NCBI GenBank assembly: GCA_034769895.1 | Contig: CM068370.1 | Coordinates: 35,105,747-35,169,746, forward strand | Source of the DNA: Magicicada septendecula | Lineage: Eukaryota > Arthropoda > Insecta > Hemiptera > Cicadidae | Reading direction: 5' to 3' | DNA: 64,000 nt | Shown here: one piece after another, positions 23,561-34,489 of the stretch | How the letters are laid out: each line of letters begins with the position of its first letter | How positions within the stretch are numbered: the first letter of the stretch is position 1 | The notes under the pieces: generated by a model | What the model was told of the DNA's origin: nothing | Database searches by the model: none | What the model saw: the letters and a program-made list of their open reading frames with translations, nothing else | Made by a program: the position numbers and the translations under genes

Positions 23561-23910
23561 AACTTATTCACAACGTCTTTATTTGTAATAATTTTTTAAT
23601 ATTTTCTTTGGTTAAAAACACGGTAAATATTTCACAACAAATAACAAGATTCGAGTGGAAAACAATTTTTTTTTGTGTTACTACAGTGGTTCCACTTAAC
23701 ATTCCTCCGCGTGTCAACACGAGCTGCGGTTTGGTTGTCTGTGACCTACCCGATGAGGAAATTAACCATTAATATTTTTTTAACAATCGAGTGTCTTTAT
23801 GACTATCTAATTTTGTTCAGAACAACAGCAGTTTGTTAACAGTAATCAGTAACTGAAATTTGTTAGTCGCTCTTGGAAGGTTTCTAAGTGGGAAAATATT
23901 AATGAAACTA

Positions 23911-24690
23911 AATTCAAGATTACGACTAAAAACCGGGCTGCGAGTCCGTGGTCGGTTGCTATTAAACTTCATTACGTCGACTGTTCAAACTTTGAACTTG
24001 TAAACTCTGTAATCTGAATACCACACTGCGCCACGTGCAGATGACGTCACGTTTTTCTTATCTACTGTCTACAGCCGGCTCACAGCTGGGCTGCCTGTAG
24101 CGAAATTTAAGTTAGTTATTCGCAATACTCCGAGCTGATCACTCGTAACATTTTCCAGCCGCGGCTACTGGCTTTCATTACTTAATTATTTAGTATGTGC
24201 AAAATGCACTGATTATACTTGGGCGATTCCTGCATTATTTATTATGTCTTTCGACTTTTATTTCTAATTAATTTAACGGGCATCATGCCGAGTCAACTTC
24301 TGCACGTGTCAGCAATCGCATTAAATTTCAATAATTTTCAATAAACTATCATTACATGAAAAACATACAGTCCATTTCAAATTTCTTTCGAACCAGCCCT
24401 CTCCAATTAGCGTTCTAGGAATAACTCAAGAACATCAAGGGCTTCCAAGACGCAATATCGACAATGTTTCGATTCCCATCAGGTATCAGGTAGAAGCTTT
24501 TACGTGATACAGGTATCGAGTACTGTTCGGCGTACATCTACCGTTATTGTGTTTTTAATCTCTGTCGCTTCTTAACGGCCTGAAGAAGATTCCCGGTGGG
24601 TAATCGAAACGTTGCCGACGTAATGGCGTTTAATAGTAACCGAGCGCGGCCTAACAGCCCCGATCTTTAGTCGTAATCTTGATTTATTGA
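23911..24690. repeat. Fold-back element with hammerhead-like right arm (HF3)
   Basis: The left arm at about 23911-23982 is the inverted copy of 24614-24688; both carry AAGATTACGACTAAA at the outer edge. The roughly 600 bp between them shows no coding sequence. The right arm is preceded by a hammerhead-like motif (24576-24617), and the left arm stops at the position matching that motif's predicted cleavage point. Confidence 0.75.
24576..24617 (+). ncRNA. Hammerhead-like motif HF3
   Basis: Helix I is CGGC (24576-24579) with GCCG (24614-24617). The core CTGAAGA (24580-24586) is followed by one extra A. Helix II is GATT (24588-24591) with AATC (24602-24605), then GAAA (24606-24609). Helix III would be only ACGT, so a single molecule may fold poorly. 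Known type I hammerheads of Penelope-like elements and retrozymes also have very short helix III. Confidence 0.55.
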
Positions 24691-24801
24691 CACCGGCCGA
24701 GCGTGCTTCAGACAAAACGTAATTAATGAAACATTCGAATAGACCGATGTTATTAAAATATTACTTGAAGCCTGAAGCAAGCGCAAGCACCCTTACGACT
24801 G

Positions 24802-26390
24802 CAGGGGCGTGTTTATGGTAAATATATGAAAAATAAATTATACTAACCGTCTGTGACTTCTCGTATTTGATGTCTCTTCTTATTACGACATGTTTTAAGA
24901 CTCTTGTCCCATTGTCAAGCATAAAGTTTATAGCACATATCAGATATGTTTGTCAAACGTTAAAAACCATGTCATGATGACCACAAATAACGGATTATTA
25001 AAATATTAATTTGTAACTTGAATACGCGCATCGGGCGAACAGTGTACACTGCACAGCGACTCACCGCGCATTAACGGCAACTGATTCTTGTTATCTTAAT
25101 ATCTCAACGCGGTGTCGTACAATACAATTTACTTGAATAATAACTGGTCGTTCAAAATGTGTGGCTTGGTATTAGTGTCCCTGAACGCTTTGTACACCTC
25201 AAATTCTTCGAGTGTGTTCATATAACGTCCTTTACTGCAAAAGTGGAGGGGTTTTAAATTAGTTCTGAAATCGGTGTAACTATGATTTTCGTTAATAAGA
25301 TGTTTGGCGAAACTTGATTTGATGGTATCATAGTTACGACAGATAGTGGGTGGTTTGTGTTCATTAAATCTTTTGAGAAAACCACGGCCCGTCTGGCCCA
25401 CATAGAAAGCGTCACAATCATTGCATGACAAACATCTTATTAACGAAAATCATAGTTACACCGATTTCAGAACTAATTTAAAACCCCTCCACTTTTGCAG
25501 TAAAGGACGTTATATGAACACACTCGAAGAATTTGAGGTGTACAAAGCGTTCAGGGACACTAATACCAAGCCACACATTTTGAACGACCAGTTATTATTC
25601 AAGTATAATGTATTGTACGACACCGCGTTGAGATATTAAGATAACAAGAATCAGTTGCCGTTAATGCGCGGTGAGTCGCTGTGCAGTGTACACTGTTCGC
25701 CCGATGCGCGTATTCAAGTTACAAATTAATATTTTAATAATCCGTTATTTGTGGTCATCATGACATGGTTTTTAACGTTTGACAAACATATCTGATATGT
25801 GCTATAAATTTTATGCTTGACAATGGGACAAGAGTCTTGAAACATGTCGTAATAAGAAGAGACATCAAATACGAGAAGTCACAGACGGTTACTATAATAT
25901 ATTTTTCATATATTTAACGGAAACGTGGCTTGGTACTAAAATAGGTTTATTCCTACTATAATGTGTTTATGGTGGAGAGGGGACGAACGGGACGGACCCA
26001 GAGAATCTAAAAAAGTTTAAGAATTTTGTTAAAATCTTAATTTTTAGGCGATTTTATTATCCTTTTCAGCTGTGTACGCTAATATAGTAGTAACTTAGTA
26101 ACTCTTTTTTAAATATACAAGCAGGTTTATTACACAATATTTTCGTACACGTTTGAAATGTGAAATAGATATAGGAAAATCAATTCAGTCAATAAGTACC
26201 TTGTAAACAATGTTTTAATAACAGGTATTTTTATTGTGTTTTACAGTTTACTTTAATGGGATTGATTTCAGGATGTTATCACAGGGTTTTCGGCCACTTT
26301 AAAAATAATAATGTTGATCAGTCTTAAGTTGGTTTCTTTTTGTATGAAGCCAACCCCCTCCCCCCAACCAAAATTCTAGATATGGCACTG
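24802..26390 (-). mobile_element. M1 element split by an inverted Penelope-like pair
   Basis: The M1 end CAGGGGCGTGTTTATGG lies at 24802-24818, and the rest of M1 resumes at 25963 and runs to 26390 (ending AGATATGGCACTG). The interrupting 1.1 kb is flanked by an 11-bp duplication, GTGTTTATGGT, at 24809-24819 and 25963-25973. M1 therefore predates the Penelope-like insertion. Confidence 0.85.
24820..25962. mobile_element. Inverted pair of Penelope-like 3' ends with GIY-YIG domain
   Basis: Two copies of the same Penelope-like 3' region lie head to head. The left arm runs on the minus strand (about 25424 down to 24822) and the right on the plus strand (about 25430 to 25918). The left arm encodes a GIY-YIG-type endonuclease piece, CDAFYVGQTGRGFLKRFNEH, then the shared KHLINENHSYTDF; the right arm starts at that shared part. 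Both arms end outward, and only the right has about 45 extra bases. A hammerhead-like GGGAC / GTCTT hairpin with GAAACATGTC lies in each arm, but its core is off-consensus. Confidence 0.85.
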
Positions 26391-26569
26391 AGAGTAGGTA
26401 GAAAAAATATTATATGTATTTGATCGGATTGTAATTTTACTTTTATCGTTGAATAATTTTGAACACTTTTATTTACAATAATTAGTAATGTACTTTTTAA
26501 GAATTACATGTTATCAAAATGCGTCTTAACTAATAGCCCTATTTAATTCATAAAATTGTGTTAGTTTTT

Positions 26570-26720
26570 ATAACCACATATAGAAATTACTCTGTTGTGC
26601 AGCACTATAGAAAAAATTCCAATTCCAGATTAGCGCTTTCAAGCTTTACAGTTCAACATCAGATCGGAAATATCTTCAATCTGAAGATATATTTCCGTCC
26701 GGTCTGGCCTAACTACGCTG
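26570..26720 (-). repeat. HF1 hammerhead-like repeat, single arm
   Basis: The minus strand matches the HF1 fold-backs at 36700-36905 and 51570-51790: a hammerhead-like motif, then TTTTTTCTATAGTGCTGCAC and a tail ending near TGGTTATAAAAACTAACAC. A small palindrome (ATATCTTCAATCTGAAGATAT) follows at about 26671-26690. Confidence 0.65.
26625..26667 (-). ncRNA. Hammerhead-like motif HF1
   Basis: Minus strand: helix I CCGAT with ATCTGG (one bulge), core CTGATGT (26656-26662, last base off consensus), one extra T. Helix II is GAAC / GCTT, then GAAA, palindrome AGCGCT as helix III, then A as the base before cleavage. Same layout as 36800-36840. Confidence 0.55.
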
Positions 26721-26799
26721 GCCAGATCACATCTTGAGTAATTAAAAAATTACAAATTTACAAAAGTTATTTGTCCACACCGTCTTCGTTCTAATCGCA

Positions 26800-27045
26800 T
26801 GTTTGCCTACAAAGGCTACAATTATTTTTATAAATGTATTAACAATAAATAGAACAATAACTTATATTTTTATTGGTGTTTTATGATTCAATTTGTATTT
26901 CACTTATAAAACTTTACAACTTGAATAACGACTGGCTACAGATTCTGAAGACCTTGTAAGGTCATGGTAGCGTTCTGTCCTCGCAAACTATGTATTTAAC
27001 TCATATAAAAACTTTGCATAAGAACGATTCTTACCTAAAAGTTAC
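26800..27045 (+). repeat. Direct repeat, left copy, flanking a LINE
   Basis: Matches 28008-28257 in order and orientation (GCCTACAAAGGCTACAATTA versus CCTACAAATACTATAATCA, and onward through TCTTACCTAAAAGTTAC). A more distant relative lies at 35880-36005. The two copies enclose a LINE B copy. Identity of the repeat unknown. Confidence 0.6.
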
Positions 27046-27051
27046 AAAATT

Positions 27052-27085
<34 letters not shown>

Positions 27086-27145
27086 CCACCACCACCACCA
27101 CCACCACCATCATCATCATTATCATCATCATCATCATCGTCATCT
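27046..27145. repeat. (ATC)n / (ACC)n microsatellite at a LINE 3' end
   Basis: Long run of ATC, ACC and ATC units. On the minus strand this is the GAT-type tail of LINE B. Confidence 0.9.
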
Positions 27146-27149
27146 ACAC

Positions 27150-27965
27150 GTCACGGCATAGGCAGTGTGCTGCCTGTTTCGCCTTCAAAAATCCTACAGC
27201 CATCTCTTCCTGTGTCTACCCACACACCTGTGTCCTATAGGTTTGTATTTGCAGACTTGTTTGGCCAGTATGGAATCTGACATTCTTTCTAAGTGTTCTT
27301 TCCACCGCTGTTTGTAATCTTTTAATTTTCCATTCAAGTTAAAAACTTGTAACTATCCTCTTATGACCTCATCCCGTATGCGGTCAAGTTTAGAACATCT
27401 ATTAACTCCTCTTAAGAACGCGATATCCGAGGCTATATGCTACTATCTTGTCCATAATTCACAGCCACAGACGAACTTATGGCAGGGACTGCCATAACTT
27501 TGTATCTTGACGTACCGTGTTTCTAAAAATACGGTTGATTGTCACATAGATCGTCTGGAACTTACCTAACTTAACCTGAATATCATAATTCCTATCTTAG
27601 CTAATATCATTTACCAAATAATTAAAGTGGCTCACCTGTTCTAGAATTCGATCGCTAATTATTATTTTTGTACTTATCGGTTCCTTGCCTCGAAATTCCA
27701 TTACCTTTGTTTTTATAGTGGATATTGTCATACTGTATTGTTTTGCAAATCTGATGAAGCTTGAAAACAGTTTTTTTTCAAATCAGATTTTGTATTTTGA
27801 AGTACAAGCAAGTCGTCACCAAACGACAGCACATTCAAATATCTGTCTCGTGATAACTTACTACCAGGGTTCACCAGATGTTTCCATTTTCTTACTAGGT
27901 AAATGTTAAAAAGAGTAGGTGATGTACTGCACCCTTGTGTAACGCCTTAATTGACAGATATTTGT
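27150..27965 (-). mobile_element. LINE family B, RT motif B to tail
   Basis: The minus strand begins near 27950 with GVTQGCSTSPTLFNIY (reverse-transcriptase motif B). It then passes through the palm region to the C-terminal module that matches 46690-47480, ending with CTATGCCGTGACG and the GAT tail. Multiply broken. Confidence 0.8.
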
Positions 27966-28007
27966 TGAGGTATATACTATACCAAATACTAAGATTGCAA
28001 TAAAAGT

Positions 28008-28257
28008 TTACCTACAAATACTATAATCATTTTTACAAGTGTATTAATAATAAGTAGGACAATATATTTTTTATCGGTGTCATGGTTTATTTTTTTATTT
28101 TACTTAAAAAACTTGACAACTTGAATGACGGCTGATTGAAGATTCTAAAGAACTTTTAATGTCATTGTAGAGTTCCCTCTTCGCGAACTGTGTAATCAAC
28201 TCGTAAACAAACTTTGCACGGTGACGGTTCTCACCTAATAGTTACTAAACATTCAAA
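28008..28257 (+). repeat. Direct repeat, right copy, flanking a LINE
   Basis: Counterpart of 26800-27045. Together they bracket LINE B. They could be two parts of one element or a duplication; no clear terminal motif decides. Confidence 0.6.
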
Positions 28258-28589
28258 AATTAAAATTGTTTACAAGAGTGCACGCAATCCTCATAACCAT
28301 AAGTAACTTGTACGAGGATGTGTTTGTGTGAGCGCGTGTGTCTGTGTGAGGGACTGGGGCGGAATAGAAGCACGTGGTGTCCTATGCTCCCAAAAGACCT
28401 GTGCATCCCCCCCCCCGTTTCTAAATTAAAACTTTTATGCATTATTTACACTAATCAATAGCATACACAATTTCGAAAGTTAAAAATTATTCGGGTTAGA
28501 AATTATTCTATAAGTCTCAAGTTACAACAAATATTTAGCTAAATAGTGATTCCAATGAACATAGTAGTACTTAAGCTTAGAAAATACTA

Positions 28590-28870
28590 ATCGATCTACA
28601 TTTTTCTTGATTTTCCCTTAACGGAGTCTTGTATAATTTCTTCTAAATCGATCGATTCAAGTATCTGGCTTTCAATATTTAAGCTTGTTAAGAAAGATAT
28701 TCTCTCATCTCCCATACTTGAACTCAACATATCTTTAATCGTTTTAATGCAGAAAATGCTCTTTCAGATTCCCAGTTAGTTATTGGAATCGTCAAAAGTA
28801 GGCGATAAGCAATGTATAAATTTGGAAATACATCAATTCATTTTACAATCAATAATTCAGTATAATACTT
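28590..28870 (-). pseudogene. hAT transposase C-terminal dimerisation domain
   Basis: The minus strand reads DVFPNLYIAYRLLLTIPITN, then WESERAFSALK, then after a one-base frame change DMLSSSMGDERISFLTSLNI and LESIDLEEIIQDS. This is the hAT-family C-terminal block (usually SxxxxERxFSxLxxIKxxxRSxMxxxRLxxLxxLxxE), of the kind found in ZMYM1-like and THAP9/repressor-like proteins. No upstream catalytic core is recognisable to the right. It could be a source family for M1, but no shared ends prove that. Confidence 0.75.
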
Positions 28871-29241
28871 TAAGGAGACAAACTGTAGTATCATGGAATC
28901 TATCATTTTCATTCGAACGATTTGAAAAAAAACCTCTTTCTTGCAATTTTACTCGTGGCACAAAGTGCTCAATTCTATTAGAAGATCGTAGAAAAATGTG
29001 CACACATCTTTTTATGATTTTGGATTGAGGACATTTGTTAGTTTTTGCTTTTTTCATATTTATTCTTTTCAAAAAGTTTTTGTGACTAATGATAATGTGA
29101 TGTATTTATAATATACACACACTTATTGTATACTAATCGTACCTATAACCTCAATTTTCTATTGTAGTGTATTTATTGTTCATAGCCTAAAGATACCATA
29201 CATACGATTTGCAATAAAGTTTTAATTGCTCACATTCTTAA

Positions 29242-29277
29242 AAACGATCGATTTTGGTCATAGACCATCGTCAGGTC
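29242..29277 (-). ncRNA. Hammerhead-like motif HF4, left arm
   Basis: Minus strand: CTGACGA, extra T, GGTC / GACC around a TAT loop, then AAAA where GAAA is expected. Then TCGAT as palindromic helix III and C before GTT. The changed G probably makes this arm inactive. Confidence 0.45.
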
Positions 29278-29545
29278 ATATACAACACACTTGCGGTCAC
29301 AATATCGTAAAACAGCCACTATTTACAAAAACGAATTCGTAGACATTGATTAATGAACGTGATATGTACGTCGTTGTCCAGAGTTTCCCGAGAAACTTTG
29401 TAAACTTTGGAAAACTTTGGAAACAGTTCTCGGGAAACTTTGGACACCGACGTACGTATCACGTTCATTAATCAATGTCTACGAATTTGTTTTTCTAAAT
29501 AGTGGCTGTGTTTTACGATATTTGGACCGCAAATGTGTTGTATAT

Positions 29546-29580
29546 GACCTGATCATGGTCTATGACCGAAATCGATAGTT
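29546..29580 (+). ncRNA. Hammerhead-like motif HF4, right arm
   Basis: CTGATCA (29549-29555), extra T, GGTC (29557-29560), TAT loop, GACC (29564-29567), GAAA (29568-29571), palindrome ATCGAT as helix III, then A. Helix I has only three pairs (GAC with GTT). Core position G8 reads C. Confidence 0.45.
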
Positions 29581-29655
29581 TTTAAGAATGTGCGTAACTA
29601 AACTTTATTGCAAATCGTATGTATGGTACCTTTAGGTTATGGAGAATGAATACAC

Positions 29656-31085
29656 TACAAATTAAAATTGAAGTTTTTGTGATATAGGGCTGGATAGTGC
29701 CCCCTCTGACAGCCGAGATCCTGGTGCCCGGTGCTGCAGCATACCCTAACGTTACGGATAATACGACACTCGTGAGGAGGTGTACAATAAATAGATCAGA
29801 GGACAGAGAAGAGTGTTTATTATTGATCGGTTCGGATGATGAGTCAAAGTCACAAAGCGCCGAACGGTACTCGTAATGTACGGTGTGGTATATTTTGTTA
29901 TAAAAGCATGCTGGATAATGGTTTATTATTTACAAAAGCGGTTCGGTTACGTAAGCGTGTCAGTGTAACAGTGAACTGACGACCCATCGCAGTAGTTTTT
30001 GTCGCGGCTCACAACGAATAGGCCTACCGTTACTGGTTTCGGAAGCGCTACGTGTTCGCTAGCGGTATCGCGCCGCCTACGCCTGGCCGTCTACGTACGC
30101 CTATATTGTTAATGACCGGCTACTACGTCCCTTACTGTATATAAAACTAATATATATTGCAACAGAACACAGGATGATAAGATATGCTGTTTATATCGGA
30201 GTACATGAATGACAAGCATTTTCTTGTTTAAATTTGTTTTGTGTAATATTTTGTTTTTAGTCATAAGTTTTGTATTTAAAAAATGTAAAGTACCGTTTAC
30301 CAAATGGTAAAAGCTTAAGAGCATGATAATGTCTTTCAGCCGCCAGCTAAACGCAACATTATTATGGTTACTGACTGACTGATTGGTTACATACCTATCT
30401 ACAGCTATGCAGTGTTGTTTGCTTGTTAGGTCTTTAATCTGCGACGGACGTTAGCACGTTAGCGGTCGCGGTTTTAGTTAACGATTCCCGGCTGGTAAAT
30501 GATGACGTCATGCAGCGTGATGCGTTACAGAAATTTTCAAATGACCCCCAGCCATAAGACATTATCATGTCAAAATGATAAGCATATACGTTACACCAAA
30601 CTCTTCATAAAAAATTGTACTATATTGTCATGTAGTTTTTGTATGAAATGGTGCGCGTGTGCGGGTGTGATAATCTGCGATCGATATAGCGGCAGTGGTA
30701 GTTAACCGATTTACATGAAAATTTGACAAGGAATTATTGAAATAAATAGCTTCGATTTGTGTATACTCTGAGGTTTGTAATTATTTTAGAAATATGATTT
30801 TTTAAGTAAAGCAAAACTCAAGTGTAACTCTTATAAATTATAGGGTAATAGCAATTGTAGATAATTTCCATGCAGGACTATGCAAAATTATACAAAGTTT
30901 TTCATGAATTTTGTGTATCTGGTTGTTCCATCAATCATGTCACTTGGGCTTGGCCTATCAAATTACACCAAATTCAGTGAGATTCATACGTTGCAGAGCT
31001 AGGTTGAACACAGTCTGTCTGTCGACGTTGCTAGGGGAAGTTGTGCCCCGGGTAAGAGAGTTATTCTCTTACAAACGTAAAAAGA
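29656..31085. other. No gene recognised
   Basis: A CpG-rich patch at about 29980-30110 has no recognised coding sequence. The rest is AT-rich with no supported feature. Confidence 0.4.
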
Positions 31086-31087
31086 TC

Positions 31088-31233
31088 TTATATAAAATAA
31101 ACCATAAACTTTAAATTCTTAACGAAGTTTTACGGTAAGAACCAAGAAGAAATAGAGGAATATTTTATATAAAGTAAACTATAAACCTTGTAATTCTTAA
31201 CGAAGTTTTGCGGTAAGAATCAAGAGGATAAAT
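31088..31233 (+). repeat. 77-bp tandem duplication
   Basis: Two copies of a unit starting TTATATAAAATAAACC at 31088 and TTATATAAAGTAAAC at 31165, both containing AACGAAGTTTTACGGTAAGA or its near variant. Confidence 0.85.
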
Positions 31234-31686
31234 AATTAAGTAAAATTTAAAATAAAATTCAGTGCTGTGTCGTGTAAGTTAAGATATCCGCATAGGGAAC
31301 TTAAAGACACTACAAGATATCGTGGAGGCAGTTAAACATAACTACCAGGCTCTGAGATAATGTCGCCGCTGGAGCCGCTTGCTGTACAAGGACGACGAGA
31401 CGAAGAGGACGCCAGGAAGGAGTGAAGCAGTAGAAGAGGACGACGAGACGGGACCGACGAGACGAGAGGAGGACGTTGCAGCAAACAAGTAAAATCGATT
31501 TATATTAATCGAACAATACAAACAATTTAATATACTATCAATACATGACAATTTAAAAAACATTATACATCTTTATAAACAATATTTGTATGTAATAAAT
31601 AATATTTCATCTCCTCCATAATAGACTTTTATCGATTTCTACACACTCACAATATCCTTATTAGAATAATAAAGTTTGATCTGTTG

Positions 31687-31720
<34 letters not shown>

Positions 31721-33265
31721 CGACGCCTTATTTCATCTAACACAATTATCTAATATTTGTATGTTAGATAAAATGTTACTTACCCGTGATATTACTTTAC
31801 CTGGGCGCCAGAACAAATCCCAGATACAAATGACACGGTTCCAGCTTAGTTCAGCGCATGGAGACACTCTTTCTCAGAATTCGTTCAGTGATTGTGGTTT
31901 TCAAGGGGAATCGTTACAAATAACACTTTAATATTTGCTTGATTATTTTTAATTAACGTTTTAATTAATTATTTTTAAATTTGATTAGGCTAATGGTAGG
32001 ACTTATTTCTACCCTAACACTTATAATTACTGAGTGAGTGTGAAAAGTAACGATTAAGACGTTCAAACGACCTATGGCTCTTATCTGGTTTAATTAAGAG
32101 ATTGCTATCTCCCAAACCAGTGCTAAAGAACAGGTCTGCAATAATTTGCACGTCCAATACTACACCCCACTTTCCATTCAACACTCCTATACTATGTTAG
32201 AGCTAATCTTATAATTAAAATACAAAGTGTGAAATGCTTAGTGTCTTTTAAAAATTGTTTATTGCTTTTATTATTTATTTAGTGCTTATTTCATTGATGA
32301 ATGAATCTATTTCTTACTGTTCGATGCGTTGACCGAAGATAGGAATCCGTAGAGATCCTCCTTTTGATGGTTTTGCACAGAAGAATTGATGTTGATCAAT
32401 GCTGTTGAAGATGCCCTGGCAATTACAGATGCTGTAGCCTTCTGTAGCACAGGTCCTTCACGGCTGATGATTAATTAATTAATAATTTAATTAATTAACT
32501 TTGTTTTACGCAGCGAGAGTTGTTGAACGGTACTAGTTCATCTACACTGCGGACTACTTCTCGAATTTGAAACTTAATTACGCTTTTGCGTGATTGAAAA
32601 ATTTCTGTACGTTATTTATACACGACTAGCGCGTTTAAGATCCGAAAGAAGAGTGATGCTACCCCTCGCTTTGAGTTGGCGTCAGTTTTAAATACTGGAT
32701 GCTGATTGGTTGTTCAAATAAATCATGCGTTTTTCCAGTTTCGACAATCTCGAACAGGTCGACAAAACACCCCGTGACAGGTTTCAAACTGCAGAGAATT
32801 TCTAGTTAAAATCGTACTTCCTGTGTTTGCAAATCGATTGATTACAGGTATTTGCAAACGTGTTTTCAAAGATCTGACCACAGAATATTGTTGCTTAGGT
32901 CTTTATCTGTGTGTGTGTGAAAACACCTACTTCCTACGTAGCATAATTCTCTCGTTATTCATTTTGGCGTACGTCTTCCGTATAACTTCTCCAATTGTTA
33001 ATTATATTAACTGAGATTGCGGCTACTTATAAAGCTTCTCTTGCTGAATACAATGCTGTTTTCAGAATTGCCGTATATTTATTAGTTTTTAAGTTATCAC
33101 AGGTTGAACTGATAATTTGTATTGAGTAAAATTTCATGTTCGTACCAGTATCTGATGTCGCTGTGACGTGGTTAGAGTGAGATGGCTGCGATTGTACGCT
33201 CTCTCTCTTGCTTACGCTGCTATACTCCCTCCGTCAGACACTTCATATAACGCTCAGTTAGGACG
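31234..33265. other. No gene; weak LTR-type signals
   Basis: A (TA)n run lies at about 31688-31718. A minus-strand TGGCGCCCAGGT near 31803-31814 resembles a retroelement primer-binding site, but no LTR pair or coding domain is visible. GAC/GAG-rich sequence at 31385-31475 is low complexity. Confidence 0.35.
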
Positions 33266-33760
33266 CTAATATGAATCGTAATAATATATATATATTCGGG
33301 TTAAAACGTTCTGCGACGTTGTCCGATGCCTAATTGCCAATATCTCCTGTCGTTGCAGTTTTCCTCGTACACTCATTGATCTCCTTACACCCTGTATCCA
33401 TGTTACTTTTGGCCTTTCCCTTTTTCTGTTTTCCTGTGGTATCCATTTCATCACTCTCTTTGGCAACCTCTCTTCCCCCATTCTCTGCACGTGCCCATAC
33501 CAAATTAATTGTTTTTTCTCGATGTGTTCTAAAACAGTTTCTTTTATATTCATTTGTTGCGTTATTGTTTCGTTTCTGACTAGTTCTAATTTTGATGTTC
33601 TACATATTCTTCTTAAGGCGTCCATTTCTGTGGCTTCTATGTTTATTTTAAGATGTTCTTTCATTCTCCATGTCTCAGACCCATGTACTAATGTGCTCTT
33701 AATCATTGTGTTGTATATTCTCATTTTCCTTTGTTTTTCTATTTTGGTGCTCCACAGTAT
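33266..33760 (-). mobile_element. LINE family A 3' fragment
   Basis: A clean open stretch of 152 codons on the minus strand reads YNTMIKSTLVHGSETWRM, then EATEMDALRRICRTSKLE, then KQLIWYGHVQRMGEERLPK and MKWIPQENRKRERPKVTW. This is the post-polymerase C-terminal region of LINE A. It ends near a short TA run at 33280-33295, which may be the family's 3' tail. Confidence 0.9.
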
Positions 33761-33814
33761 TTCATTTACAAAACTAATACGGTATAATAATGATTAAAAT
33801 TACAATATTGTCAT

Positions 33815-34440
33815 GCAGAAATTGAAGACCACAGAAGGAGACGGTTGTGAACACTTGAATCGCATGCCTTCTGGTATACCATTCAAATCCACGTCAACCT
33901 CTGTACCAGTAACATTAGCTCCCAAGAACTTTAATTAATTGCGAAGGGAAACCCCGCAATATTAACATCTCATATGGAACTGATATTGATTGGGATAGTA
34001 AGCTAACAAAATTTAGACGAATCTGTGGAACGATTCATAAGTACCTGAAAAATAAAACACGGAAGGATACCCAAATCAAATTTTATAAAACTGTAGCTGT
34101 CCCCACGTTCCTGTACGCTAGTGAGACATGGACTCTTGGTAAAAGGGGTGTGCAGAGGATTCAGGCAGCCGAAATCAAATTTCTAAGAGGGGCACAAGGT
34201 TGTTTTCTCTTGGATCGGAGAAAGAACGAGGATAGATGCGATTAAACATTGTACCATTCCACCAGAAGATTGAAGACCACAGAAGAAGATGGTGTGAAAA
34301 CTTGAATCGCATGCCTGATATCCGTCTACCTGTGGCTTCCTTGGTTTATCACCCTGCTGGGAAGAGAGATGTCGGTAGACCGAGGAGGATATGGGTTCCG
34401 GAACAGGTCTAAGGCCTAGTCCTTGAAGTGGTGATGATGA
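33815..34440 (+). mobile_element. LINE family H 3' end with duplicated segment
   Basis: Reads YGTDIDWDSKLTKFRRICGT, HKYLKNKTRKDTQIKFYKTV and FLYASETWTLGKRGVQRIQA. After a frame change it reads HQKIEDHRRRWCENLNRMPD and GKRDVGRPRRIWVPEQV. The phrase ATTGAAGACCACAGAAG with what follows also occurs at 33823-33885, so part of the tail is duplicated. It ends in GATGATGATG at about 34432. Confidence 0.8.
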
Positions 34441-34489
34441 TGTCATGCAGAAGCGTTTGATGTCCATCGTTACCCGTAGAAAGACTTCT

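Larger units (their letters stand above)
29160..29655. repeat. Long fold-back element with hammerhead-like motif in both arms (HF4)
   Basis: Two inverted arms of about 220 bp, from TGTAGTGTATTTATTG (29164) to its complement near 29650. The centre at about 29390-29440 contains repeated AACTTTGGAAAACTTTGG. Each arm has the motif CTGANNA, helix II GGTC-TAT-GACC and a purine-rich AAA. No coding capacity. Confidence 0.85.

Noticed and set aside
25800-25850. Hammerhead in the inverted Penelope-like pair
   Set aside because: The GGGAC/GTCTT hairpin and GAAACATGTC fit, but the core reads TTGACAA with two key positions off, so it is not listed as a ribozyme.
27046-27145. CRISPR-like or coding repeat (His/Ser/Pro-rich frame)
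   Set aside because: Plain ATC/ACC microsatellite at a LINE tail. No CRISPR-type repeat-spacer structure exists anywhere in the window.
31803-31814. Primer-binding-site-like TGGCGCCCAGGT on the minus strand
   Set aside because: No LTR pair, polypurine tract or coding domain nearby; too little to call an element.
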